Positions 29,701 to 41,700 of a DNA stretch of 64,000 nucleotides are shown here, one piece after another (position 1 is the stretch's first letter; each line of letters opens with the position of its first letter). The DNA is from Caprimulgus europaeus. Taxonomy: Eukaryota > Chordata > Aves > Caprimulgiformes > Caprimulgidae. Under the pieces are notes generated by a model. It saw only the letters and a program-made list of their open reading frames with translations. It did not search any database and was not told where the DNA came from. The DNA is taken from contig OU015524.1 of assembly GCA_907165065.1 (NCBI GenBank), positions 42,925,295 to 42,989,294 of the forward strand. The letters run 5' to 3'. Both the position numbers and the translations under genes were made by a program.

Positions 29701-32700
29701 TTTAAGGCTCATGGATAATCGCCAGATGAGTAGACATCGGGTTCACAAATCGGACAGAATGTTCTTGCTAATGTGCCTCAAGGAGAAAGTGTTCTCCAGC
29801 TTCTGTTTATGACGCTTCAATGTAGGAAGCTGCAGGAGATCTGTTCTGTTTTAAACTAGGCTGTGAAAGATAAAATGACATAAGTTTAAAGCAAATGTGT
29901 CCCATTTACATAGGGCAGACTGTTCCTGAAGGTGCACTGAAGGCATACGCCTTCAAGGTTTCTAACAGTGCCATGTTTCTCCAGCGGTAGGAACACTTGT
30001 ATTATAAGTGGTCAGCGTACGTTAACTGTTAATGGAACATTGTCATTAGTTAAAACAGAAGTGTTCACTGGTCTGTTTTGTTTGTTTGTTTTTTTACAGA
30101 AGTAGAAAAGACCAAATGCCAGCATGAACGAGAAGTAGCTCTTGGAAGTGGAGGAACTTTCTTTTCAAGGGAAATAAGAGTTGGTCACTTTGTTCCCCAG
30201 TGTGATGAGCATGGGAATTACCTACCCACTCAGTGCCATTCTAGCAGTGGATATTGTTGGTGTGTGGATAGGGATGGAAATGAGATTGATGGCACCAGAA
30301 GTGGCCCAGGAGTTCGACCACCATGTAAGTGGCCTTTGTTTCTTCTGGATGTCTCTCTACCCATGTGCACTGTCTTCCAAATGAGGTGCTTAGTCATGCC
30401 CCATAGATACAGCACTTGGAGAAATGCAGGTATTTGCTGTCCCAGTAATGATACGTCATGTGCTGCAGCCCTTTGGTAACTCCAGCTTACACTTTTCCTT
30501 CAGCCAGGGAATCTGGACAACTGTGGTGACCCTCTGAATGAGAAGATGGTTTTCTAACTTCTTCCCTGCCTTGAAACTGTGAGGGACCCCTATAGTTTCT
30601 GCCCTCTGGGAGCTGTGGCAAATCTGAATGTGTGGTAACTGACTTGCCTCAGGAAGTGAAGGATGTTCCTTCCTACATCTTCCTTACTTCGGCTGCAAAA
30701 TAAGATAATTTTTTTGTAAACATTTGAAGGAAAGAGCAATTACAGAGCTGAACATGAAAAGACCTGCTATGTCAATTGCTCCTTCTCTGTTAGCCAAAGG
30801 GGAAAAACTCAGAAGCTCTCTGCATCTGATTATAGTTATTAGTGTCTGCTTATAAGGCTGTTTCCTTCTAAGACGTCTGACTGTAATTGTGTCTGCAAAT
30901 AACAAGGAGCCTTGTTATGCTCTGCAAGCTAATTTTTTCCCCATCTGTTTCCTTCTCTATTAACAAGGTCTGAGCACAGCTGCTCCTCCTGTTGTTATTG
31001 GGCCCTCCGTTCGACCAGATACAGTACCTCTGCCGCCAGGAACGCACTTACTCTTTGCCCAAAGTGGAAAAATTGAACATGTTCCACTAGAGGGAAACAA
31101 TATGCAGAAAAATGGTGCAAAAGCACTCTTGCATATTCCAGTAAGTAACCTACTATACTAAGCCCATGTGTTTTAGAAGACTTGTGACAAAGATGAAAGT
31201 GTTTGATAATTTAAGCTACAAACTAAATTCTTATTCTTGATTAAAATTTCAGTATCCCATCACTCTGTCACTGAAAATTCCTGATCTGACTAGTCAAAAA
31301 GCCTAAAACTGAGCTGTAGAAAAAATGATTTGCCTTTAAAGAATAGCTCATAAAACAAAAATCTAATTTGTGATCTCACATGCCTCCAACAGCTCATCAT
31401 ATAAGCTTTCCTACACTCACATTTCTGTTGGCTTTCTGACTCTGGTATAAAAATCTAGAAGACCCACAAGAGCATTGTGTGGAGAGGCCTTTTTCATTAT
31501 TTTTTTTTTCTTGTACTCACTCAAAAATTTTTTCCTAAGTCTTAATCTCTTCCTGTTTTTTCAGTCAATTCACTTCTTGGCTACAGATATATAGAGATTA
31601 TTTTTTCATCTTTTTCTTTTTTGTATCATTCTCCATCATATGCAGGCCCAGTGGGTGGTAAATCTTTTTACCACGCTTCTTACTTCTGTTTGAAAGTCTT
31701 TTTTCCTTGAAAATGAAGCCCTGATGCTAAGAACCTATATTTTCCATCACCTATGACACATGCCAACTCTTCTCACTTCCAATTTCATCACATTTATTTG
31801 TTTTGCCCAAAGCCTTGGATTTCTGTTTTCATTCCAGTGTTACTGTATTTATAATAGATAGCAATACCAAGTAGCGTGCTGGCCTCTTTTTTACATTACT
31901 GTGAATATTCAGTGGACCAAATACTAACTACATTACATAGATTCAGTTCAGTAAATAGTACCATAAATTCTGCTGTGATGTAAGGGCAAAATCAAACTTT
32001 TCTCCTGTCCAAAGTGCTGCTGCAATAATATAAAAATACAGTAAAATACTGTATGCCAAATGGGGTAGTTAGGCTGATATAAAGACATGATTCTGAATTG
32101 TTGTCAGCTAGTCTCATTGTTTACTTGAGCTAGCTTATATGAATTAGTTAGAAGTATCTTCAGGGAAGAGCTTCCAAGAGATAAGATGCGACTCTTCAGT
32201 AAAACTTACAATTAAAACAAAACTTTCAGTCTCTGCTAACAGTGTTGTCTCTGCTTTTGTTGTCTTGGTGTTGTGTATTTGCGAAGCGACAGCATAGAGA
32301 TGTTCAGATTGTTTTGTAACTTACAGCATTAATGTATGCTGATAAATAAGTCCATTTGGTTTAATGCATGGTTTTGGACCATCTTTCTAAAAAGTTGCAA
32401 GTTACAAAAGCAGCAAAGGCAATAGATCTGGGAAACCACGTGAAATTATTATTTTACCCTGAAAGTTTCTTTCATTTGCCTGGAGGAAAGAGTTTCAACT
32501 CTAAACTCAAACTCCAGTCCTACCTTCTTCTGCCTGGAAAATTGCATATGTATGTTCCTTGTCCCTGAGCATATTCTTTGCAGCAGAATGATTTATGGAA
32601 TATTTGTTTAAGCTATTTTTTACTTTAAAAACTTCCTTTGCTAGGACTTTAAGTCAAATGATGCTACGTAGATACCACTGCTGAAATGCAGCCATCATGC

Positions 32701-35700
32701 ATGGGATGAATATACAGAATACAAGTCAGATTTGATAGAAATCATTATTCCTCTTTGAAGGGAAAGAGAAAAAAACACGTGAGGAGTAGCACAGTGAAAT
32801 AACATGAGCTTCCTTTAAATGGATATGCAGGTGACATTGTAGAAATGAGACAAAATGTTCAGTAGTAATATCTGCAACTTGTCTTTGAAGTAACATGATT
32901 GTAGATGGTGCCTGCTAGTTAAAAGGGACTTAAAATTGAAAGTATTTTTCTAAGCTATTCTACAATGACTGCCACCTAATCATTTCCTCTGCCTATTCTC
33001 CCCATCTCCCACCTTTCCTCAATAATTTTGTTTTTTCAGGCTTGAGACTTAGAACCATAAGTTAGTGCTGCTGGCAAATAATTGTTGTTTTGCATAAACT
33101 GATTTAATGTGCTTGCTGACCAACAGGACAAAGTTGTTATTGGAGTTGCTTATGATTGCACGGACAAGATGGTTTATTGGACAGACATCAGTGGTCCTTC
33201 AATCAGCAGAGCTAGCCTGCATGGTGGGGAGCCAACAACTATCATCAAAACAGGTAACAACAAAAAATTCTTCCTCTTGCTGCTCCCTAGGAATGGCCTT
33301 AGAGACTCAAATTTAGTAATATATACTTTTCCTAGGTGTTGCTTGAGCATTAGCATTACAAGTTGGTGTTATTTGGGCAAAACAATAACCAAGAAGTCTG
33401 GATAAAGTAAAATGAAAAAAGATCTGTTCCCTGTGCAATAGCACTTCACTGCCTTTCCACTGCTAAGATAGGCAAGAAGTTGATTCTCTTTAAATAAACT
33501 AAGTGTAAGGCCAACAATGGGAGCAGCATGTCAGTGAGATGTTTCTGTCCTTGCTTGCAGTTGCAGAATACTGTATCTGACTAACCACTGAATATCTTGT
33601 GAACATCACTGGGGATGTTTTAATTGAAGGCTGAGGGATTTTTAAAGATAAATCAGGCTGCTGTGGGTGGCTTTAAAGCATATCTCAAGGCACAAATGGG
33701 TGCAGGGTTGAGAGGCTCACAGTCTGGGCTTTGAACAGTGTTTCAGCTCCACATAGAAATATTTAGAGGATTTCTGGACCTGGTTACAGTCCTAGGCTGT
33801 GCTTATATTCTTGCTATGTTTAACAAAGAAAAAAACCCCTTCCTTTGGATGCTTTGTCATTTCTGGGGAGGAATCTTGAGGCAGGCTTGAGGCCTTTACT
33901 GCTTTCTACCTGTGGTGGCATGTTTAGGGCTGCCACTATAGTGTGGTAGCATAGCTAGTACTCTCAGGACAAGTCCACAGGTGATGACATCCTGGATTTT
34001 TAAAGTGCACTGAAGTCCTCGCTTTCCCGTGTTGAGAATTGGCTGTGCTATGTTTTGTCTAGCCTGGCAACCTTTGTGTAGCACACATCATTTACGTCAT
34101 ATCTTGTGAACCATACTGATCAGAAAGGGTGGTCCAGCATTCTTTCTGATGTCCCTGGCCATGAGGAATGTAACACATAGGTAGGCTAAGTTCAGACTAC
34201 TGTAGATAGATGTCATTCGTACTTACAGTGGTGCAATGGCTACAAGTTGTAAATATCTGAAGAAGGAAGGTTATCACTGAAACCTAGGTGATGTGCTGGG
34301 GTGGACCCATCATTCAATGTATGTATAATCTGAAAAGGTGATGGTGGATTGTCGGTTTGCTGTTGAAGGGAAGTTGAGCACAATCAAAACTAAAGCTAAG
34401 AGTCGCATTTATATGCTCACATGGATTATCATCTGTGGGTGTCACACTTTGATTTTTTGTTCTGGTAAGCAAGGTAGGTAATCCACTGCCTAGCTGAGAT
34501 TTGGTTATGTGTAGTCCCTTTCTCTCCTGTTCTCTGCCTGCCAGCTGCCTGCTCTGCTGAGAAAGGACTGGTAAGCAGAGAGGTTGAAGAGGAAAACGCC
34601 TGGTCTCTGTTCCTGGGCTTGGGGATCAAACAGCTGAAAGATGGTTAGAAACCATTTCAGCTGTGACTTTCCATGCCTCCTGCTCAAGTTGTAAAATGAA
34701 AGTGAGTAAAGCCACCTTGTTTGCTTTTTGCCCTTGGAGTTGCTCAGGGATTTAAGAATTGGACTAGAGGGTATTGTGGGGTTAGTGCTTTTACTGTTTA
34801 TGTCCTGTTCTTATACTTTCTTCAAAGACTGCTGCTCCCTGCAGTCTATGTTCATTTTCATTAGAAAAGTGAGTGTAAGGCCATGTGTCTTAAATATGAA
34901 AACCTTTTTTAAATGGAAAGCATTAAGGGGAATGTTTGGAGAACAAAGTGAATGTGAGGGCATTGAAAAAAACAGTTACAAAAATAGCTGGAGGCACTTT
35001 TGAATACTAGTGTCCTCAGGATCCTAGAGCACCTGTGAAGTCAGGATACTAGAGGAGGTTGCCCTTGCTTTGGATCCTTTGCAGCTATTGTCACAAAAAT
35101 ATAGGAAATTATTTTAGCAAAATGGTCAACCAGTTTTAAAACTCAGCAATAAACTTGCTTTAGTTTTCTTTGGATGGGTTGAGTATCTCTACCTGGAGTT
35201 TGTGCTTCAGAATAGCCAGTTTGCTGGGACTCCATTCAGGCTCTTGGGGGCAGCAGAGAGATGGGGGTGGCTTGGATCCTCCCATTGTCTTAGGAAGGGA
35301 AAAGGGAGAGCTTAAAGGAACTGTAACCTGTATTGCAAGCATGTGGCTCTACAACTACAAATTCTGGGTGGAAAGGATTTATGATTCCACTATTGAAGTA
35401 TTTTTCTGAGATTCTGCACTTTAAAAAGTGAGGGAAGTTACCATTGCTAAAAATTTTATGTTGATTAGTCTGTCTAATGAGAGTGTGCGTGTGCACATTA
35501 AAAATCTCATGGTGTATAAAATATTTTAGAAATATTTGTGAAGGCTTTCAACTAAACTTCATTATTTTAGGTAAATCAAGATGCTTCAATGGAAACCTGA
35601 TAGTTTTTATCTTCTACAAAAAAATTGTATGTGTAAAGGCCTCTCACTATTTCTGTTGTCCTGTTGTTCACATAGAAGTGAATGCCTTTCCTGAAGAGAT

Positions 35701-38700
35701 GAATGATGTTGCACTTTACTTTCTGTATGTTAACTGGCTTTTCCATAAGGAGTCAGAACAAACTAAGACTGAATATTCAGTATTTAAGTGGATGTATTCT
35801 ATGCTGGCCAACAATGAAACGTTAAAATTTCAAGAAATAGGAAAATGCCTTCCTCTCAGAAGACTCATGAGAATTCTTTGTTTTGTTTTGATGTTTGTCT
35901 TTTTCCTCCTGTGAGCTGCAGCTGCTTTCTTCAGTTCACATGTATTTTTGTGGAATGTGCTACTTTTTGGTTTGTTAAAGCTCTTGTGATCCAAGTTGCA
36001 TTGCTTTACAGAAACTTGTTTTATTGTGGAGTCCTATGCAGTTTTCATCTATCCCTGCAGCTGTGTAGCCTGTGGGGGCTTTCTGAGCTCTGTGGCTATG
36101 GAGACAGGCCAGGAAGGAGAGCTCTCTTCTTTGTTGTAGTTGCTGAAGTTGCATCAGCCGTACGTGTCCGTATGAGCCTCTCCCCAGGGACAGAGCCTGT
36201 GACTGTATCAGGCCTGATGGCAATATAGCAGGAACACATTTGTGCCTCTGGAAAGACTGGTGATACATGAGGCCTATATAATTCCCTTACCCCTCAATAG
36301 GGGATAATTTTTTCAGGCTCATTGTTAACAAGACAGGAAAGACACTTTAGACTTCTTTAAATCCCCCGGCATATTGCTGAACCAAGGAAACTAGACACAG
36401 AACAGGTGCTCCTGGGAATCAGTGGCAGCAGATCTTTTGCCTGCTGCCTGCATCTGTTTCCTAAAAGAGGCTGTGTGCTCCTCTACCACCATTTAGTCAA
36501 TGATGTTCTGATACCAGAGATTGGGGATTGTCACCACCATCAACTCAAAATGAGGCCACTCTCCACAGTATCTGCCATTGGCAGGAAAAGAAGTAGGAAC
36601 ACTTGAGGGTCTGAGGTAAGTGTGAGGTGGTTTCTTTCAGGTGGCAGGTTTAGCTCTACAGAGGCACTTGGAGAAATACAAGTAGTAATGTGAAGTCAGT
36701 GTAACTGAGTTAAAGTATGCCCAAGTGCCCCTGGGGGAAGTAAAGAGTTAACTGATTCACATTTACTTTCTTGCCCCCTGTCCCCGTATATGAGCTGTGA
36801 GTCAGAAGCAGAGATACATCTTATTTGTTCTTTTCTACCTTTTCAGCAATGAATATACATCCAAAATGTCATGTGTTCAGGTTAAGTGTGGTAAGTGTGA
36901 TCCACCAATGTGAGACAGCAGAGCCTGTTTAGGCTATTGTGCAACTATTATTCGTAGCAAAGTCACAGTAGCAAATTTTAGACAGCTCTACCCAGTGTTC
37001 TGGACCAAATGCCTTTTCTCCAGAAAGATTGTTAATGTTGCATATTGTTTGTTTAATGGCTGTCAGTAAATAAACTTGACAACTGATAGAAGGCTAATGG
37101 GCCACATGACATCTTTCTTGGATATTTGCATGATGTGTGGATCTGCATTTTAAACTTTTGGGCTCTTTTTTTTTTTTTCCAACAGCTGGTTGGTATGAAG
37201 GGTCACCTCACCTCTTTTTGTGAGTGACCACATACAATTCTTTCTTTTTCTTTTGGAACCAAAATTGGACTAAAATTGATTTGTAACTGCTTTGGGCTTC
37301 ATTACATCCCACACAAGCTGCTTGCTCTTTTTCAGTGGATGTATGAACCTTGAAAAGGATAGAGCAGTTTTTCATAGTGGCTGAATTAAACTTTGAAGTG
37401 CTATATATTTATTTTGCATCGCTGATCTGAGTTAAGAAATTACTAGTGCTAGAGCGGTAGGGTCACTATCTGCTATTTCCTGTTGCTTTTGGAACAACTA
37501 ACTGTCCAAGAAAAACTGTGTGCATAGAGTACTAAAATATGTTCCAAAAAGGATCTCTTTGCAAAAACAAAGAACTGGATTTATATTCCATCAGTTAGCC
37601 AATATTATTATCTATAGTGCTTTGGAGCTTGATTGTCTTTACATATTGCATTGGCTAAACTTACCGTAAATCCAATTTTCAGAGGGGTGCCACATATGCC
37701 AGTACCAAAAAAGGGGAAATATTTAGAATTATAAAATCCATTCTAGATCTTGGCCTGCTAAGGAGGGTAGAATAAGATTCTGATAATTTTACTGTTTATT
37801 TCTCTGCTATCAACTCTTCTGTGTCCACCCCCAAGGAGAGCTTACATGCATGATGAGTTGGTTCCTCATAGAATGTATTTATGAAAGTTCTGAGTCTTTA
37901 AACTTCATAAGGCAAAATGTGTATTCCTCTTCCAGCTGACAAGAAGTAGCTTTTGTTGGACCACAGCCAGAAAACTGAAGAAAGCTTATCTCAGTTGAAG
38001 AGTTATGCTTATGAAGCTAGTGTTGTGTATTGGGAATAAATATAATCCCTAGGCATGTTTTTCTCTGTTTTTCTACAGACTTGGGAAGCCCTGAAGGAAT
38101 AGCTGTGGATCATCTAGGTCGCAACATCTTCTGGACTGACTCTCAACTGGATAGAATAGAAGTGGCTAGGCTGGATGGGCGCCAGCGTCGCATCCTTTTT
38201 GACACTGGCCTGGTGAACCCCAGAGCAATCGTTGTGGATCCTGTGAGAGGGTACGGATATGTTGTCAAGAGATACGTGCAAAGCTTGATTTTTTTATTTT
38301 TAATTTATTTACTTATTTATTTAACACGGGCATATACTCTGAGTTTGTGTTTTTAGGCTATCTGTAGATAATGACAGGGTCATCTTCTGTTAAAACAACT
38401 AACAAACAGAAACGGAACAGTCTACTTCTGTCCTGTGTCTGGGTGGTACATAAAAAATAAGACTTCTAAAACGCCTGTTAGGTAATACTGTGATATTTTG
38501 TTGAGAGTTTTGTCAAAAACTTTTGTACCTTGCTTTCATTATATTGTTTACAGGATGACAAGCATTGCCCTTACCTTTTTTTTTTTTTTTTCCCCCAACA
38601 TTACTGGTCTAAAACACTAGATTAAGCAATTTTACTCATTTCCATCATGACAGCCCTTCTTTCTGTACAGCGTTCCTTCTTTGAAAACTCCTGTGGTGTC

Positions 38701-41700
38701 TCTTCTATCATCATTTTCACTTCTGCCATTCAGTTGCCTGAGAAGGTCCTATTAGGCTTCTATTTGCAGATGCAGATAACTATAAATACTTTAAAAATCG
38801 AGCATGTAAGCTGCAGTTGCAGAAATAGCCAAGCCAGTTAAAGTCAGTAGGAAAGTGTAAATGTTTTCAAGTTACGGTTCCAGCCTGCACAAATGGAATT
38901 ATATACATGCTTATATGCAGTCTCTGCTCTGCTGACATATTTTTTTCTTCTCTGAATATTAGAAGAAATACAGGGAAAATTAAAACTGCTACGGAGTCCA
39001 TGGTAGTACTGCATGTCTGTTCATTAATGTGTGAACTTGCCTGTTATTGTCCTGATGCAACTTTCTGTAGCGTGGCCACTGCTGGGAGGAGACATTTCAG
39101 TGTAAATACTCAGAAGGATAGAAGCAAAGAGGCTTTCTTTTCGGTCTTGAATTGCTGGGAAGCTCTAATAAATGATTGCTTAATTGATATAATAGACTTT
39201 TGGAATGGTCTTAGATAAGAATTCATTTTTGAGTAAAAGTACTGTATTGCTCAGGGACAGTTTTTTTGGAAGATGCATCCTCATTCCAGATGTTTGCAGA
39301 TGAGATTTGTAGTGAGAAAAGAATGCATATGATCCGTGAAAATTTGTGTGATCCAAAATTAAATGAAAAAACAGTGGTACTGCCTTCTCTAATTCCTTTA
39401 ATATAAAAACAACTTTTTCATAATAGTCACATACTACTGGGATGAAAACATCTGTGGGTGTACATCAAGTGACAATATAATAAGGAAAAACAAGTGCTCT
39501 TCATGGTGTAAGAGAAGGGGAGAGGCACAAGTGTAATGAGAGTGAGGAGAAACCTCTGTTCTGTGCAGAACCCCACTGATGGAGTAGCACTCTGTGTACA
39601 GATCAAGCAGAATGAACTTGTCTCCTAGTAGATTTTGTGTGTGTGTGTGTGTGTGTGTTAAGGAGTAAACAACTACACTGCTTGCGTTGAGAGCCCATGT
39701 GAATTCTCAGCCACAGGAAATACATCCAAGAGAAAAAAACACCACTAACAAATTACCATTAATAATAAAGCATCAGTGAATTAATGGCCCTTTCTGGGGT
39801 TCTCCCCTGACCATAAACTACTCTGATTCCATTGTATGTTGCTTACTTGGTGCACTGGAAAGGAAAATGTACTTTTGAATGAATCCCACAAATGTATGCC
39901 AAATGCTTCTACTGCTCAGCCTGAGCAGACGTGGTGGGTAATGAGAACTGTAGACGTACGTTTTTGAATGGTCCTTAGAACTGTTGAAACTGAGGTCTTT
40001 TTGCCTGGCATCTTGTACATAACCTAAACACTGCAGAGAAAGCATTTCTTCTCATGTGTGCTTGCTCTTTTGTTTTTAATCCAAATATAACATTTGCTAC
40101 ATCTTTACTATATTTTTGTTACTTCTATATCAAAGTGCAGTGTGGTCCTTATTATTTATTTAAATGGTTTAGAATTGTAGAACAGAATCATAGAATTGTT
40201 GAGGTTGGAAAAGACCTTTAAGATCATCAAGTCCAACTGTTAAGATTTAGGGTGTGCGCATGTTACTTTTGCGTCCTTAGTATTTTTCTTAATTACAATC
40301 ATCCTTGAGATCAGTCACTGTCTTAATTCTTGTCTTTTCTTTCCTCCTAAGAAACTTGTACTGGACTGATTGGAACAGAGAAGCTCCTAAAATTGAAACC
40401 TCATACATGGATGGCACAAACAGAAGAATTCTTGTTAAAGATGATCTTGGCTTACCAAATGGGCTGACATTTGATCCTTATTCCTCAATGCTGTGCTGGG
40501 TAGATGCAGGTAAAGAGGTGCTAAAATCTTTCTTGATGATAGTAGTATAATAAGTGTGTCCAATCCTGAAATTATGTACAGCCAATTAATGTTTCTAGCT
40601 CTTTGGGCTGCATCTTAGACTTCATGCCTTTCTTTTAGGTTTTAATAATATGTCAATTTATTTGTTGTTAGTGCCACTGTAGCATTCACAGGAGACTGTG
40701 TACAAGCTGAAAGATTTCAATTCTGATCACAAAACTTTCCAGGAATGCAGCAGGTTTATATTTGTGTGTCTTGTATGTGGCTATCTCTTTCAGTAGTGCT
40801 TAGGCCTTTGTAGAAGAAGTTATGAGTTTAAGACCAGGAAAAAACACTGATTCATCTAAAGAATGTCATCCTGGCACTGTTGTTCTAAGACCTGTACACT
40901 TAGGCAAAGTCTGGCTTGTATTTGACTGAAGCGAGTCTTGAAAAAGCAATTCACACTAGATTTAAAACTCAAGAGATGAAGGTTCTGCCCATACCCACTG
41001 TTAATTTTCTGCTAGTATCTTACCAGTAAAAGTGTGCTTTTAATTCTCATTTGAACTTTTTTGTTTGTTTGTTTTAAATCTTGCTATCTTTCTTCCTGTA
41101 GACTCTCACAGAGATCTCTTCCTGTGGAGATGCTTTTACACTTCAAGTTACCTTTCAAGTTTCTGATAAACTAAAAAGATCAAGCTCTCTTTTTCACTGT
41201 AAGACACTTTCTCCAACCTTCAAATATATCTCCTTGTGCTATCTTTCTTTTCTTTTTCTCTCTTCCACTCTTGTTCTTGCATTTGTCTCTTTTCCTTTTT
41301 CCCTAGTTTTTGAAACCCACTACTTAAGAGAAACCTACAGGTGTTTACACTTGTAGCAGTGTTTCCCAATGTGAGTAGTAGCTTTACAGATAGAGCTTTT
41401 TGCACCATTTGCATCTAACAGTTAGATGTCCTTCCTGCTGTCTTGCCTTCATGGCCCAACCCAGCAAGCATTTTGGGAACAAGGTCACCAAACAAACTTT
41501 GCCTTCCAGAGGAGGTGGAACTGGTTAGTGGTTGAAGTATCCCTCCAGAATGGAGGACACCTTCTGTCAGCTTCCACACTAGCCTGAGGGTGCTGGTATC
41601 TGTAGAAGGAACCTCAGCTTGTGAGCACTGGCCATGGCTGTATAAGACATCTGCATTCCTGTAAGTTAGGTGGTGTGCTAACTAGCATTTGCACCAAAGT

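Larger units (their letters stand above)
21047..30099 (+). other. NID1: NID1 intron 12 (largest complete intron in the window)
   Basis: 9053-bp intron between the EGF5 and thyroglobulin exons. It contains an 18-base poly(A) run at 21686-21703, an old CR1-like relic near 24950-25330 and a younger CR1 at 25931-26845. Apart from these it is AT-rich with no gene signal. Confidence 0.8.

Noticed and set aside
35477-35914. 145-codon + strand ORF in intron 15
   Set aside because: AT-rich composition, hydrophobic Phe/Cys/Leu runs typical of translated T-rich intron, and no family resemblance.
37167-37220. Strong acceptor-like site (T tract then 'ccaacag') in intron 15
   Set aside because: The sequence after it does not give an in-frame insert matching any propeller blade, and the flanking exons 15 and 16 join perfectly without it.
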